A DNA stretch of 64,000 nucleotides from the NCBI RefSeq assembly GCF_014200395.1, contig NZ_JACHBS010000001.1:558001-622000 (forward strand), in the 5' to 3' direction. Positions 1-8,716 of the stretch are shown in pieces. The notes under the pieces are model-generated. The model did no database searches. It worked only from the letters and a program-made list of their open reading frames with translations, and was not told the DNA's origin. Within the stretch, counting starts at the first letter, position 1. Every line of letters begins with the position of its first letter. The translations under genes were made by a program, and so were the position numbers. This stretch comes from Microcella frigidaquae. GTDB taxonomy: Bacteria; Actinomycetota; Actinomycetes; Actinomycetales; Microbacteriaceae.

Positions 1-160
1 GCGCTTCACCGCCATCGACTACGAGCTCGTGCTCACGACCGACGAGCCGCCGCACCGGGTCGAGCTGCTGCACCGCAACCTGCAGAAGTTCGGCACCGTC
101 TACAACACCCTCGCCGCGGTCTGCGAGGTCACCGGAACGGTCACTGCCCGCGACAGCTGA
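1..160 (+). CDS. OsmC/Ohr-family protein, C-terminal fragment
   Basis: The window opens inside this gene, and only the last 52 codons up to TGA at 158-160 are present (frame begins at base 2). The residues read as the end of an OsmC/Ohr fold: a strand rich in Leu/Val/Thr, then a helix with ELLHRNLQKFGTVYNTLA, then a final strand CEVTGTV. OsmC-like proteins reduce organic hydroperoxides with a pair of cysteines. The terminal cysteine-containing segment fits the family, but the catalytic N-terminal part is outside the window. The gene converges on the oxidoreductase at 170-1096 with a 9-base gap. Assignment rests on a short piece, so it is moderate. Confidence 0.6.
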   Translation, partial: RFTAIDYELVLTTDEPPHRVELLHRNLQKFGTVYNTLAAVCEVTGTVTARDS

Positions 161-169
161 CGTCGCGCC

Positions 170-1096
170 TCACGCCGCGATGACGAGCACGACCTTGCCG
201 CGCAGGTGCCCGCGCTCGAGATGCTCGAAGGCGGCGCGCACCTCGTCGAACGGGTAGCGCGCCTCGATCGGGAGGTCGATGGTGCCGTCGACGACGAGCG
301 CGGCGAGAGCATCCAGGGTCGGCGGATGCACGGGGCCGCGCCCGACCGCCCGCACCCCGTAGGCGCTCGCGTCGGTGGCGATCGTGTTGATGCGGTCGAC
401 CGGCACGCCAACCGCAAGGGCAGCCTCGATGGTCGCGGGTCCGGCCTGGTCGAAGACGGCGTCGATGCCGTCCGGGGCGGCCGCGGCGAGCGCCGCCGCC
501 AGATCGCCGGCGTAGTCGAGAGGCTCGACACCGCGCGAACGCAGCCAGTCGTGGTTGGCCGGGCTCGCGGTACCGATCACCCGGAGACCCCGGGCGACGG
601 CGAGCTGGGCCAGGATGCCGCCGACGCCGCCCGCCGCGGCACTGACGACGATGGTGTCGCCGGGCTGCAGCGGCTGCGAGGCCAGGGCGTCCCACGCGGT
701 CTGGCCGGCGAGCGACAGGCCGGCAGCCCGCTCGAGGTCGAGCCCCTCGGGCACTCGGGTCAGCGAGCCGTGCGGGGCGACCAGGTGCTCAGCGGCACAA
801 CCCTGGCCGATCGAACCGAAGACGCGGTGGCCGAGTGCGAGTCCGTCGACCCCCGGGCCGATCGCCTCGACCCACCCTGAGAACTCGCGGCCGACCCGCA
901 CCGGCGGCGGCAGCACGATGCGCGAGCGTCCGGCCCGCAGCTTGGCGTCGACCGGGTTGAGGCCGCAGGCGGCGACCCGCACCCGCACCTCTCCCGGGCC
1001 CGGTGCCGCGATCTCCGCCTGCTCGATCCGGAGCACCTCGGGGCCCCCGTTCTCGTGATAGGCGACGACGCGGGCGGCGATCGGGGCGAGCTCCAT
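170..1096 (-). CDS. NADP-dependent quinone-type oxidoreductase (medium-chain dehydrogenase)
   Basis: This 308-residue protein belongs to the zinc-independent branch of the medium-chain dehydrogenase/reductase superfamily, whose members reduce quinones or activated alkenes with NADPH. The N-terminal GroES-like domain shows GPGEVRVRVAACGLNPVDAK and GREFSGWVEAIGPGV. The Rossmann domain carries the nucleotide-binding loop SAAAGGVGGILAQLA near residue 155. The zinc ligands of alcohol dehydrogenases are absent. The C-terminus HLRGKVVLVI is typical of the family. It is a single gene, divergent from the flavin-type protein at 1208. The physiological substrate cannot be told from sequence. Confidence 0.85.
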   Translation of the reverse strand: MELAPIAARVVAYHENGGPEVLRIEQAEIAAPGPGEVRVRVAACGLNPVDAKLRAGRSRIVLPPPVRVGREFSGWVEAIGPGVDGLALGHRVFGSIGQGCAAEHLVAPHGSLTRVPEGLDLERAAGLSLAGQTAWDALASQPLQPGDTIVVSAAAGGVGGILAQLAVARGLRVIGTASPANHDWLRSRGVEPLDYAGDLAAALAAAAPDGIDAVFDQAGPATIEAALAVGVPVDRINTIATDASAYGVRAVGRGPVHPPTLDALAALVVDGTIDLPIEARYPFDEVRAAFEHLERGHLRGKVVLVIAA

Positions 1097-1207
1097 GCCG
1101 CCAGCCTATTCAGCCGCACTCGCCGACGGCGAGGGTTTCGGGACCTTCGGCCCTACTCCCGGGCGAGGCGCGGACGCTGGAATGGATCGACCGAGAGGAG
1201 CGCTGCC

Positions 1208-1636
1208 ATGGTCATGGGATTCGGGGGAATCACCGAGCTGACGAACGACCAGTGCTGGGCGCTCCTCCGGTCGAACGACCTCGGTCGTATCGCGGTGAGC
1301 GCCGCCGGCCTCGTCGACATCTTCCCCATCAACTACGCCGTCGATGAGGGTGCCCGCACGGTGTACTTCCGCACCGCGCCGGGGACGAAGCTGCTCGAGC
1401 TCGCCATCAACGACCGCATCGCGCTCGAGATCGACGGGCATGACGAGCACGAGGCATGGAGCGTCGTCGTCAAGGGCAGCGCCGAGCGGGTGGAACGGCA
1501 GAGCGAGATGGATGCCGCGGAACGGCTCGGCCTCGAGCCGTGGATCCCGACGCTGAAGTACCGGTGGGTGCGCATCCGCCCCCTCGAGATCGCCGGGCGC
1601 CGTTTCGCCCTGGGCCCGGAGCCCTCCCGCGTCTAG
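1208..1636 (+). CDS. Pyridoxamine 5'-phosphate oxidase-like FMN-binding protein
   Basis: A 142-residue single-domain protein of the split-barrel flavin/F420-binding fold, resembling the Pyridox_ox_2 family. The features seen are the strand-turn LGRIAVSAAGLVDIFPINYA, the cofactor-loop-like segment VYFRTAPGTKL and the strand WSVVVKGSAERV. I chose ATG 1208 because GAGAGGAG lies 8 bases upstream; an in-frame open stretch back to 1055 has no such site. This family is often stress-associated and binds FMN or F420 without being the PdxH enzyme; the true PdxH is at 33743-34474. Substrate unknown. Confidence 0.8.
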   Translation: MVMGFGGITELTNDQCWALLRSNDLGRIAVSAAGLVDIFPINYAVDEGARTVYFRTAPGTKLLELAINDRIALEIDGHDEHEAWSVVVKGSAERVERQSEMDAAERLGLEPWIPTLKYRWVRIRPLEIAGRRFALGPEPSRV

Positions 1637-1693
1637 GCTGACCCCCACGGGGCGCGACCGCGCCCCGACCACCATCCCGAAAGCAGGAGCTTC

Positions 1694-2284
1694 ATGGCTG
1701 CCACGTCCGCCGCCCCCTCCCCCGTCGTGCTCGAACGGGGCTTCGTCATCGCCTCCGCCCTCTCGGCGATCGCCCTCGGCGTCGCCGCCCTCGTCTGGCC
1801 GGGCGCGACCCTCTTCACCGTGGCGCTGCTGTTCGGCGCCTACCTGGTGGTGAGCGGCATCTTCCGCCTGGTCATCGCGTTCACCGCCGACTCGCTCACT
1901 GCCGGCGTCCGCTGGCTCGTCGGGATCCTCGGCGCGCTGATCATCGTCGCGGGTATCGTCGCCCTCAACAACCTGGCCGGTTCGCTCGTCGTGCTCGCCT
2001 ACGTGATCGCGTTCGGCTGGATCTTCGACGGCATCGCCTCGATCGCCGGGGGGTTCACCGGCCGCACGGCCCTGCCCCGCTGGCTCGCCGTCGTCGCCGG
2101 CCTGGTCTCGATCATCGCCGGTGTCGTCGTGCTGTTCCTGCCCGGCCTCGCGATCGTCACCTTCCTGATCTTCGGCGGCTGGATGCTCATCGCGATCGGT
2201 GTCGCGACGCTGTTCACACTGCCCCCGAAGACCCCGAAGGCGGAGGTCGCCAAGGCCGACGCCGCGGCTCCCGCCGCCAGCTAG
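1694..2284 (+). CDS. HdeD-like DUF308 membrane protein
   Basis: This 196-residue protein has about six hydrophobic helices arranged as the repeated helix pairs of the HdeD/DUF308 family, with typical segments LFGAYLVVSGIFRLVIAF, LIIVAGIVAL and GWIFDGIASIAGG. It ends in an Ala/Lys-rich cytoplasmic tail. HdeD proteins sit in the inner membrane and have been linked to acid resistance in enteric bacteria; a role here is not established. An AGCAGGAG ribosome-binding site precedes ATG 1694. It is probably a one- or two-gene unit with the PPOX-like gene 57 bases upstream, and it converges on the anti-sigma gene. Confidence 0.85.
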   Translation: MAATSAAPSPVVLERGFVIASALSAIALGVAALVWPGATLFTVALLFGAYLVVSGIFRLVIAFTADSLTAGVRWLVGILGALIIVAGIVALNNLAGSLVVLAYVIAFGWIFDGIASIAGGFTGRTALPRWLAVVAGLVSIIAGVVVLFLPGLAIVTFLIFGGWMLIAIGVATLFTLPPKTPKAEVAKADAAAPAAS

Positions 2285-2298
2285 CCGGCACACCCGCC

Positions 2299-3081
2299 CT
2301 AGACGTCGAGGGCCCCGCGCACGATGGAATCTCCGGAGTGCGTGGGGTCTCCGTCGAGGGGCTCGGCACTGATGTCGACGACCGAGTAGCGCGCGAGGTC
2401 GACCGAGTCGGGCACGATGAACTCGCCAGACCCTGACGTCAAGTAGCCCAGGCTGATCAGCCCGTCGATCTCGGGCGTCAGCAGCCACACCTCGCGCACG
2501 ACGCGCTCGGCGACCTCGGCGTCGAGCGAGACGCGCAGGACGCGCTGCCCGTCGGCCCTCTGCGCGAGCGTCGCGTCACCGGAGGCGGACTGCCAGTCGG
2601 GGAGCGCATCGAGCGCGGTCGCGGCGAGCACCTGGCCCGCGTCGCGCGGGGCGGCGGCGCCCCAGCCGAGGATGCCGCCGGTGATGATCGCGGCAGCGGC
2701 GGCCGACGCGACGACGACCGCGGTCATGCGGCGGATGCCCGCACGCCGCTCGCGCCGCGTGATCAGCTCGACCACCGGAGACGGGGCACTCGACACGCTC
2801 ACGACCGAGGGCACCCGGGCCGGCCGGCTCGGCGGCTGGAGAGCGGGGTCGAGCCCGAGCTCGCCGCGCACCGCCTGCCAGACGCGGGCGGGCGCTTCGA
2901 TCAGGGCGACCTCGCCCATGGTGGAGCGTGCCACGGTGATCGTCGAGCGGAGAGCCTCGAGCTCGGCGCGGCAGAGCTCGCACCGGTCGAGGTGCGATCG
3001 CACGACCGCGTCGTCGGACGGTTCGCCGAGGGCGACGAGGGCCAGGGCATCCGCGTCGATGTGGTCAGTCGGCTGTTCCAC
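2299..3081 (-). CDS. Anti-sigma factor, RskA-like with zinc-finger motif
   Basis: The protein has 260 residues. The N-terminal anti-sigma domain carries the ZAS signature H30-x3-C34-x2-C37. One membrane helix follows at about residues 119-140 after a basic stretch RRERRAGIRR, and the C-terminal half is an extracytoplasmic RskA-like domain. It would hold the ECF sigma factor encoded immediately upstream at the membrane until a signal triggers release, probably by regulated proteolysis. The start overlaps the end of the sigma gene by 17 bases, which implies translational coupling. It is the last gene of the DUF4397-sortase-sigma-anti-sigma unit. Confidence 0.88.
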   Translation of the reverse strand: MEQPTDHIDADALALVALGEPSDDAVVRSHLDRCELCRAELEALRSTITVARSTMGEVALIEAPARVWQAVRGELGLDPALQPPSRPARVPSVVSVSSAPSPVVELITRRERRAGIRRMTAVVVASAAAAAIITGGILGWGAAAPRDAGQVLAATALDALPDWQSASGDATLAQRADGQRVLRVSLDAEVAERVVREVWLLTPEIDGLISLGYLTSGSGEFIVPDSVDLARYSVVDISAEPLDGDPTHSGDSIVRGALDV

Positions 3082-3706
3082 GGCTCACCTCCAGTCGTCC
3101 TCTCAGTTTGGTCAGGCTTCGGCGGATGTGCGATTTCACGGTCCCGACCGGGATGCCGAGCCGGTCGGCGATCTGCAGGTGGGTCAGGTCGTCGAAGAAG
3201 GCCAGCTCCACCACACGGCGGGCGAGCGGCTCGAGCCGGGCCATCTCGTCCGCGATCAGGAGCCGGTCGGCGAGATCGGTCTCGGGCGCGGGCGCGATGT
3301 CGTCGCCGGTCAGGGCAGCCATCTGCTCGGTCATGGCGCGCTCGCGGGCCCGGGCCTGGTGCGTGTCTGCCACGGTGTTGCGGGTGATCCCGACGAGCCA
3401 GGCCGACAGCGAGGCCCGCGCGGGGTCGAAGCGCTCCCTGCCCCGCCAGGCGGCGACGAAGACTTTCTGGGTGACGTCCTCGGCGTCGGTGGCGTCACCG
3501 AGCGAGCGCAGGGCCAGCGAGTAGACCAGGGACGACCACTGGCCGTAGATCTCGGCGAGGGCGCGCTCGTCGCCCTCGGCGAAACGGCGCGCCAGGTCGG
3601 TGGCGTCGTCGAGGCTCGTGGGCACCGCTGCCGCCTCCCCTCGACTCGCCGGACGACGGACGCTCCGGGCGTCCGTCGGCGCAAGCGTAGCCGGTGATGC
3701 TGTCAC
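3065..3706 (-). CDS. ECF-type RNA polymerase sigma factor (SigK-like)
   Basis: The protein has 213 residues from GTG 3706, a start that overlaps the sortase stop as GTGA. Region 2 is visible as AEIYGQWSSLVYSLALRSLG, then DAEDVTQKVFVAAW, with the conserved LVGITRNTVADTHQARARER. Region 4 is LEPLARRVVELAFFDDLTHL, then a helix-turn-helix with IADRLGIPVGTVKSHIRRSL. This is the layout of group 4 (ECF) sigma factors that pair with RskA-type anti-sigma factors. The neighbours suggest that it controls surface or envelope genes, possibly its own operon. A later start at the valine before PTSLDDATDL is possible. Confidence 0.9.
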   Translation of the reverse strand: MTASPATLAPTDARSVRRPASRGEAAAVPTSLDDATDLARRFAEGDERALAEIYGQWSSLVYSLALRSLGDATDAEDVTQKVFVAAWRGRERFDPARASLSAWLVGITRNTVADTHQARARERAMTEQMAALTGDDIAPAPETDLADRLLIADEMARLEPLARRVVELAFFDDLTHLQIADRLGIPVGTVKSHIRRSLTKLRGRLEVSRGTAD

Positions 3707-4329
3707 GAGACCTTCTCGGCCGTCACGATGTAGTTGTCGGTGTAGTTGCGGATCTCCTCGATGAAGTCGCCCCCGCAGGTCACGAGGATGAGCTTCTCGG
3801 GCCCGAAGGTCTGGAAGTACCGCCCCCACGGCACCTCCCCCTTGTCGAGCTTCTCGACCGAGACGATCTCGTAGATGTGCCGCGTGCCCTCCGCGTCTGT
3901 GACACGCACCCGGGTACCCGGCTGCGCACCGCGGAGCTGCGCGAACGGGCCGACCCCCTCGACCCGGTCATCGACGTGCGCGGCGATGATCGTGTTGCCG
4001 GTTCCGCTGTTGGGCGCCGACCCGAACTCATACCAGCCCGCGTCGAAGGGGCTCTCCGGCAGGCTCATCTGGCCGTCCGCGTCTCGACCGTGCGGCTCGA
4101 CCGGCATGTCGATGCCCAGATCGGGCACCGTCACGCGGGTCGGCGGCGACTTGACGACCTGCAGCAGGTCGAGGCTCGGCAGCGTCGCCTCCACGCGGGC
4201 GGCCCGGAACGGGTCGTACGCGGGAGTGCCCCGCTCCTTCCCCTGCGTGAGGGAAGGAGCTGAGCATCCCGAGATCAGCACCAGGCCGGCGACGGTCAGC
4301 AGCGTGGTCGCCGCCAGCCTGGTGCGCAT
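3703..4329 (-). CDS. Class F-type sortase with lipoprotein-like signal
   Basis: A 208-residue sortase. The triad is visible: His118 in IIAAHVDD, Cys185 in ILVTCGGDF and Arg194 in EIRNYTDNYIV. This spacing and the absence of a C-terminal helix fit the class F sortases of Actinobacteria. The N-terminus has a hydrophobic segment ending in LISGCSA, a good lipobox with Cys22, so the enzyme may be lipid-anchored rather than held by a transmembrane helix. ATG 4329 is preferred because the longer open frame upstream is arginine-rich shadow sequence. It lies 25 bases after the DUF4397 gene, the likely substrate, and overlaps the sigma gene. Confidence 0.88.
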   Translation of the reverse strand: MRTRLAATTLLTVAGLVLISGCSAPSLTQGKERGTPAYDPFRAARVEATLPSLDLLQVVKSPPTRVTVPDLGIDMPVEPHGRDADGQMSLPESPFDAGWYEFGSAPNSGTGNTIIAAHVDDRVEGVGPFAQLRGAQPGTRVRVTDAEGTRHIYEIVSVEKLDKGEVPWGRYFQTFGPEKLILVTCGGDFIEEIRNYTDNYIVTAEKVS

Positions 4330-4354
4330 GATCTCTCGCTTCACTCGGAACGGA

Positions 4355-5203
4355 TCAGCGCTCGGCCGCGACGCGACGACGCGTGACCACGACACCCGCG
4401 GCGACCAGCAGCGCCAGGAGCGCGGCGGCGCCGGCGATGGCCGCGCCGTTGACCGGAGCAGCGTTGTCGGCCACGAGGCCCGCCGAGCCGGCCGGGATGC
4501 CGCCAGCGGCCTCACCGATGGTGAACGGGATGATCGAGTACGCGCCATCGACCGGGCCGTAGGCGTGCAGGAAGTAGTGCACGCCGGGCTCGAGCACGGT
4601 GTCGGCCGCGTCGATCGCGACGGCCAGCGGGTCGGAGCCCGCGACCTGGACCTGGATGTCGTAGGTGCCGGCAGGAACGGTGACCGTGCCGCCGGTGCCG
4701 TTCACCACGCCGCTGAACAGCTCGGTGTCGGGCAGGGCCACGACGTTGACCGCGGGAGCCTCGGCGGTGTGGCGCACCGTCACGCTCGCGTTGCCGTCAC
4801 CGGCGGCCGAGAGGTCGTTCTCGAACGGCGTGAGCACGAAGTCGCCGTCGGCGTCCGGGTGGGCGACGAGGGTGTACGAGGTGTTCGCCGCGATGTCCGC
4901 GCCGCCCGCGCCGGTGCCGAAGAGGCCCGAGCCGGGGGTGATGGTCGCCGGGGCCGGCGAGGCGGCCGGAACGATGTCGACCACGTAGTTGCCGGGGGCG
5001 ACGTCGACGAGCGGGGTGACGGTGGTCGGGTCGAAGCCCTCGATCGCCAGGTCGCCGTTGATGTACACATCGACCTCGACGCCGGGCACGGCGTGCACGA
5101 CCCAGATGTCGGCGGTGGTGCTGCTGAGGGCGGTCGCCGGGGCGGCGACGCCGACCGAGGCGAGGGCGGCGACGCCCAGGCCCGCGAGAATACGGTTGCG
5201 CAT
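4355..5203 (-). CDS. DUF4397 secreted, C-terminally anchored surface protein
   Basis: The protein has 282 residues with a signal peptide (MRNRILAGLGVAALASVGV, then AAPATA). Two DUF4397-type beta modules follow, with WVVHAVPGVEVDVYINGDLA and VTVRHTAEAPAVNVV as repeat beginnings. The C-terminus is a hydrophobic helix (about 247-270) followed by TRRRVAAER, like a sortase sorting signal, but no LPxTG is present before it. The very strong AAGGAGGA site precedes ATG 5203. It heads the unit with the class F sortase, sigma and anti-sigma genes. It is either a membrane-anchored cell-surface protein or a substrate of a sortase with non-canonical specificity. Confidence 0.85.
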   Translation of the reverse strand: MRNRILAGLGVAALASVGVAAPATALSSTTADIWVVHAVPGVEVDVYINGDLAIEGFDPTTVTPLVDVAPGNYVVDIVPAASPAPATITPGSGLFGTGAGGADIAANTSYTLVAHPDADGDFVLTPFENDLSAAGDGNASVTVRHTAEAPAVNVVALPDTELFSGVVNGTGGTVTVPAGTYDIQVQVAGSDPLAVAIDAADTVLEPGVHYFLHAYGPVDGAYSIIPFTIGEAAGGIPAGSAGLVADNAAPVNGAAIAGAAALLALLVAAGVVVTRRRVAAER

Positions 5204-5386
5204 GGTTCCTCCTTGGTAGGGCCCCCGAGAGGGCGTTCCCCTGTCGGGGCGTCAGGCGGAAGTGCCTTCACTCTTCACTTCCCTCCGACGCGCGCCGACG
5301 GATGCGGCTAGGGCTGGCAGATGCCTGGGAGGAGACTGCGCAGACGCTGGAGGCGCTCGGGCGCGCCTCGGTCGGAACAGCGCGCG

Positions 5387-5995
5387 TCAGGCGATGACCG
5401 CGCCGAGGCTGCCGACGGTCACGATGAGCCCGGCGACCCAGAGCACGAGATTCACGGCCCCGGCGGCGAGCCCGGCGATCGCGAGGGGTCGGCCGCGCAC
5501 GGCGCCCGACGCCGTCTCGCGCAGGGCGCGCACGCCGAGGATGCCGCAGACCGTCAGCGCGCCGGCGGTCAGCACGAAGACGGCCGCGATCGCGACGAGC
5601 ACGGGGCCCCAGGCCCCGCCGGCAGGGGCGCCCTCGCCCAGGGCGCGACGCGCGAACTCCGAGGCGACGAGGTTGCCCACGACGGAGATGAGGAGCGGGG
5701 CGATGCCCGCGGCGAGAGCTCCGAGGGCTGCCGCGCTGCGCTGCGGCTGCGTGCTCAGCGGGGTGACCGGGATGCGGGCGGGAACCTCGTCGTGCGCCTT
5801 CGGTTCCTCCACCGGCGTCGCCGGCTCGGGCGGCGCCGTGGCCTCCGGTACCGCGGCGACGAGCTCCGGCACCTCCGGTGGCGCGGCCACCACGGGCTCC
5901 GGAACCGGCGGCGCGGCGGCGACGGCCGCCCCGCAGCGGGTGCAGAACCGGGCGCGCTCGCGCAGGGGGCTCCCGCACGTCGTGCAGCTCGCCAT
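5387..5995 (-). CDS. Zinc-ribbon and DUF4190-like membrane protein
   Basis: A protein of 202 residues. The N-terminus is a zinc ribbon with two CxxC pairs (CTTCGSPLRERARFCTRC). A proline/glutamate-rich linker of about 60 residues follows, then four probable membrane helices of the DUF4190 type (GIAPLLISVVGNLVA, VLVAIAAVFVLTAGALTVCG, LAIAGLAAGAVNLVLWVAG). Start ATG 5995 sits directly before the ribbon, and the upstream in-frame extension looks non-coding. The function is unknown; proteins of this architecture are common in Actinobacteria. It is a monocistronic gene divergent from 6264. Confidence 0.75.
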   Translation of the reverse strand: MASCTTCGSPLRERARFCTRCGAAVAAAPPVPEPVVAAPPEVPELVAAVPEATAPPEPATPVEEPKAHDEVPARIPVTPLSTQPQRSAAALGALAAGIAPLLISVVGNLVASEFARRALGEGAPAGGAWGPVLVAIAAVFVLTAGALTVCGILGVRALRETASGAVRGRPLAIAGLAAGAVNLVLWVAGLIVTVGSLGAVIA

Positions 5996-6263
5996 GCCGT
6001 GCGCCTCCGGGTCGACCGATCGTGCGGGCCCGGGACGGGCCGCTCCTCGACCGTCAGAGTAGCAACGGCGCGCCCCGGCTCGGCGGGCGGGAGCATCCGG
6101 ACCGCGCAGACCGACCATTGACGACCGCGGCCCGGGCGGCGCACACTGGAGGAAGAACAGCTCGCCGCCCAGGAGCGCAGGAGGCATCGCCCCGCCACTG
6201 GGCGGCGAGTCATTTTCGGCCCCGGACTCCCCCTCGCGTCGCGCTGCATGCCAGCATGACGCT

Positions 6264-7328
6264 GTGGACCGCACGATCGACTACACGCCGCTCTTCGCTC
6301 CCGTGACCGCGACGGAGGTCGCCGAGTTCCGCCGCGCGACGCTGGCGGCACGACCGAACGCCACCGCCGAGCAGGTCAGCCGGATCCTCGGGCTCGTGCT
6401 GGGCGGCGTGATGGTGCTCGTCCTGGGTTTCTCCGTGCTCGCGCCGGCGGTGCTGGCCCTCGGTGCGCTGCTGAGCGGTGCGCTCGACCCGGTCGACGCG
6501 ATCATTCTGATCTTCCCGCTCATCCTGATCGCGATCGGCATCGGCATCGGCGTCACGGCCTGGCGAGCCCGGCGCTTCGACTGGGAGAAGCGTCTGCGCA
6601 TGGCGCGGTTCGCCGCCGCGAACGGCCTCCGCTACGAGTCGCTCAGCCCGGCTCCCAGCTACCCCGGCCTGATCTTCGGCATCGGCACGAGCCGCCAGGT
6701 CACCGACCACCTGCGCACCGCCGACGGGCGCTACCTCGACCTCGGCAACTACCGGTACACGACCGGCAGCGGCAAGAACCGCACCACCCACCACTGGGGC
6801 TTCCTCGCGCTGCATCTCGACCGGGCCCTGCCGCACATGCTGCTCGACTCGCGCGCCAACAACGGCCTGCTCGGGTCCACCAACCTGCCGGCCGTGTTCT
6901 CGAACGACCAGGTGCTGTCGCTCGAGGGCGACTTCGACCGGTACTTCCGCCTCTACTGCCCGAAGGAGTACGAGCGCGACGCGCTCTACGTCTTCACCCC
7001 CGACCTCATGGCCCTCCTCATCGACGAGGCGTCGCCGTTCGACGTCGAGATCATCGATCAGTGGATGCTCGTCTACAGCGCCCGTCCGTTCCCGCTCGCC
7101 GATGCCGCCACCTATCAGCGGCTGCTGCGCATCGTGTCGACGGTCGGCGCGAAGACGCTGTCGCAGACCGATCGCTACGTGGACGAGCGAATCGGCGAGT
7201 TCAGTGCCAACATCGTGGCCCCCCAGGGGCAACGGCTGCGACGGGGCGTGTCGGTGCTCGGCATCGTCATGGTCGTCGGATTCGCGCTGGTGTGGATCGT
7301 CAGCACGATCACCTCGTTCAGCCCCTGA
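6264..7328 (+). CDS. Membrane protein of unknown function
   Basis: A 354-residue protein with two membrane helices near residues 45-95 (MVLVLGFSVLAPAVLALGALL and an Ile-rich helix ending GIGIGVTAW), a soluble domain of about 220 residues, and a final helix (GIVMVVGFALVWIVSTI). The soluble domain includes LLDSRANNG and a region with SLEGDFDRYFRLYCPKEYERDA resembling actinobacterial proteins annotated only as hypothetical or DUF3137-like. Start is GTG 6264. No catalytic motif is visible. It converges with the PrsW-like gene across a 47-base gap. Confidence 0.65.
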   Translation: MDRTIDYTPLFAPVTATEVAEFRRATLAARPNATAEQVSRILGLVLGGVMVLVLGFSVLAPAVLALGALLSGALDPVDAIILIFPLILIAIGIGIGVTAWRARRFDWEKRLRMARFAAANGLRYESLSPAPSYPGLIFGIGTSRQVTDHLRTADGRYLDLGNYRYTTGSGKNRTTHHWGFLALHLDRALPHMLLDSRANNGLLGSTNLPAVFSNDQVLSLEGDFDRYFRLYCPKEYERDALYVFTPDLMALLIDEASPFDVEIIDQWMLVYSARPFPLADAATYQRLLRIVSTVGAKTLSQTDRYVDERIGEFSANIVAPQGQRLRRGVSVLGIVMVVGFALVWIVSTITSFSP

Positions 7329-7375
7329 CCGCGGGCGATTCGCGCCCGGCGGCCGCGACGGCGGTCAGACGGCGG

Positions 7376-8620
7376 TCAGACGGTGGCGCCGTGGAGGGCG
7401 TGCCGCGAGGCGGCGACGCGCGCGAGCAGCTCGGCCTCGTCGGCCTGCGCCCCGATCATGTCGCGGTCGCCGACGATGCGCTGCCGCGCGTAGGCGAGGC
7501 GGGTCGCGTCGCGGATGAACGCCTTCATCGCCGGTCCGAGACCGTGCGACCGCGCCCACGCCATGGCGGTGCGCCGACCGGCCGGGCTCGACAGCATCGC
7601 GACCTCGTCGGGGTGGAACCAGCCGACGGTCGCGTACTCGGTGAGCCGATCGAACGTCACCCGCCGCTCCTGCTGCCGCAGCAGGCTCACCAACCAGACG
7701 GCGACGACGAACATCGGCACCTGCACCAGCAGGTAGTAGCCGTAGAAGTCGCTCACGAAGAACAGTGCGCCGTTCCAGAACGCGTGCAGCAGGATCGCCG
7801 GGATGCTGCCCAGGGCGAAGGCCACGACGCCCCGGAACCAGCCGGGACGCTGGGCCGCGTAGCCGATCGCCGCCCCGATGAAGGCCGTGAACATGACGTG
7901 GGCGAACGGCGACATGATGCCGCGGATGAAGAACACCTCGACCGGGGCGCCCCCCGCGACCAGCTCGCTGCCGAAGTAGAGGATGTTCTCGGTGAACGCG
8001 AACCCGCCCGCGACCCAGGCGCTGTACACGATGCCGTCGACGGGTCCGTCGAAGTGCCGCCGCACGGCGAAGAACAGGAGCAGCACGCCGAGCCCCTTGC
8101 CGAGCTCCTCGACGATCGGCGCCTGGATCGCCGCGCCGAAGAACTCGGCCCCGAACTCGCCGAGGCCCGCCGCGGCGATGACGCTCTGGATCTCGGCATC
8201 GACGATGAGCGCGATGAGCACGCTGACCCCGGCACCCCAGAGGAACGCGAAGACGAGCGCCCCGCGCGGCTCCGGCTCCCACCGGTCGATCCAGCGGATG
8301 CCCCAGAACACGATGCCGAGCGGCACGAGCGCCATCAGGCCGCCGATGATGACGCCGCCGGGCCCGAGCCCCACGAACAGGTAGGCCAGCACGAACAGCA
8401 TGACGAGCGCGAGGCCGATGAAGCCGATGATCGCGGCGACCACGAGCCCCGCGTTCGAGCGGCGACGGACGGTGGCGAGCCCGGGCTGCACGAGGTGCGC
8501 GGTCTCGAGCCGCACGTCGTCGGGTGCCGCGGCGGGCGGTGCCACGCTCACGAGGCCGGAGGCCGTCGCGCTGTAGTCGGGAGTGCCGTGCGGGTGGGGG
8601 GACGCGTCGGGGCCGGTCAT
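7376..8620 (-). CDS. PrsW-family intramembrane metalloprotease
   Basis: A 414-residue polytopic protein. The PrsW/CPBP-type motifs are present: EELGKG in a helix (first metal-site motif), FAFTENILYFG, a HVMFTAFIGAAIGYA histidine helix and LLHAFWNGALFF. These place it in the family of membrane proteases that cleave anti-sigma factors within the membrane in Bacillus. The N-terminal 65 residues and the C-terminal 85 residues are soluble. Start ATG 8620 is chosen from the coding pattern. An RskA-type anti-sigma factor at 2299-3081 is a possible, unproven client. Confidence 0.85.
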   Translation of the reverse strand: MTGPDASPHPHGTPDYSATASGLVSVAPPAAAPDDVRLETAHLVQPGLATVRRRSNAGLVVAAIIGFIGLALVMLFVLAYLFVGLGPGGVIIGGLMALVPLGIVFWGIRWIDRWEPEPRGALVFAFLWGAGVSVLIALIVDAEIQSVIAAAGLGEFGAEFFGAAIQAPIVEELGKGLGVLLLFFAVRRHFDGPVDGIVYSAWVAGGFAFTENILYFGSELVAGGAPVEVFFIRGIMSPFAHVMFTAFIGAAIGYAAQRPGWFRGVVAFALGSIPAILLHAFWNGALFFVSDFYGYYLLVQVPMFVVAVWLVSLLRQQERRVTFDRLTEYATVGWFHPDEVAMLSSPAGRRTAMAWARSHGLGPAMKAFIRDATRLAYARQRIVGDRDMIGAQADEAELLARVAASRHALHGATV

Positions 8621-8716
8621 GGGGACACTGTAGTGGCGCGGCGGCCGCGGGGGCAGGGGTGCCGCGATGTCCGAAAACCGCTGGTGCGAGCATCCCGCGC
8701 CTGCGACGCTGAAGGG

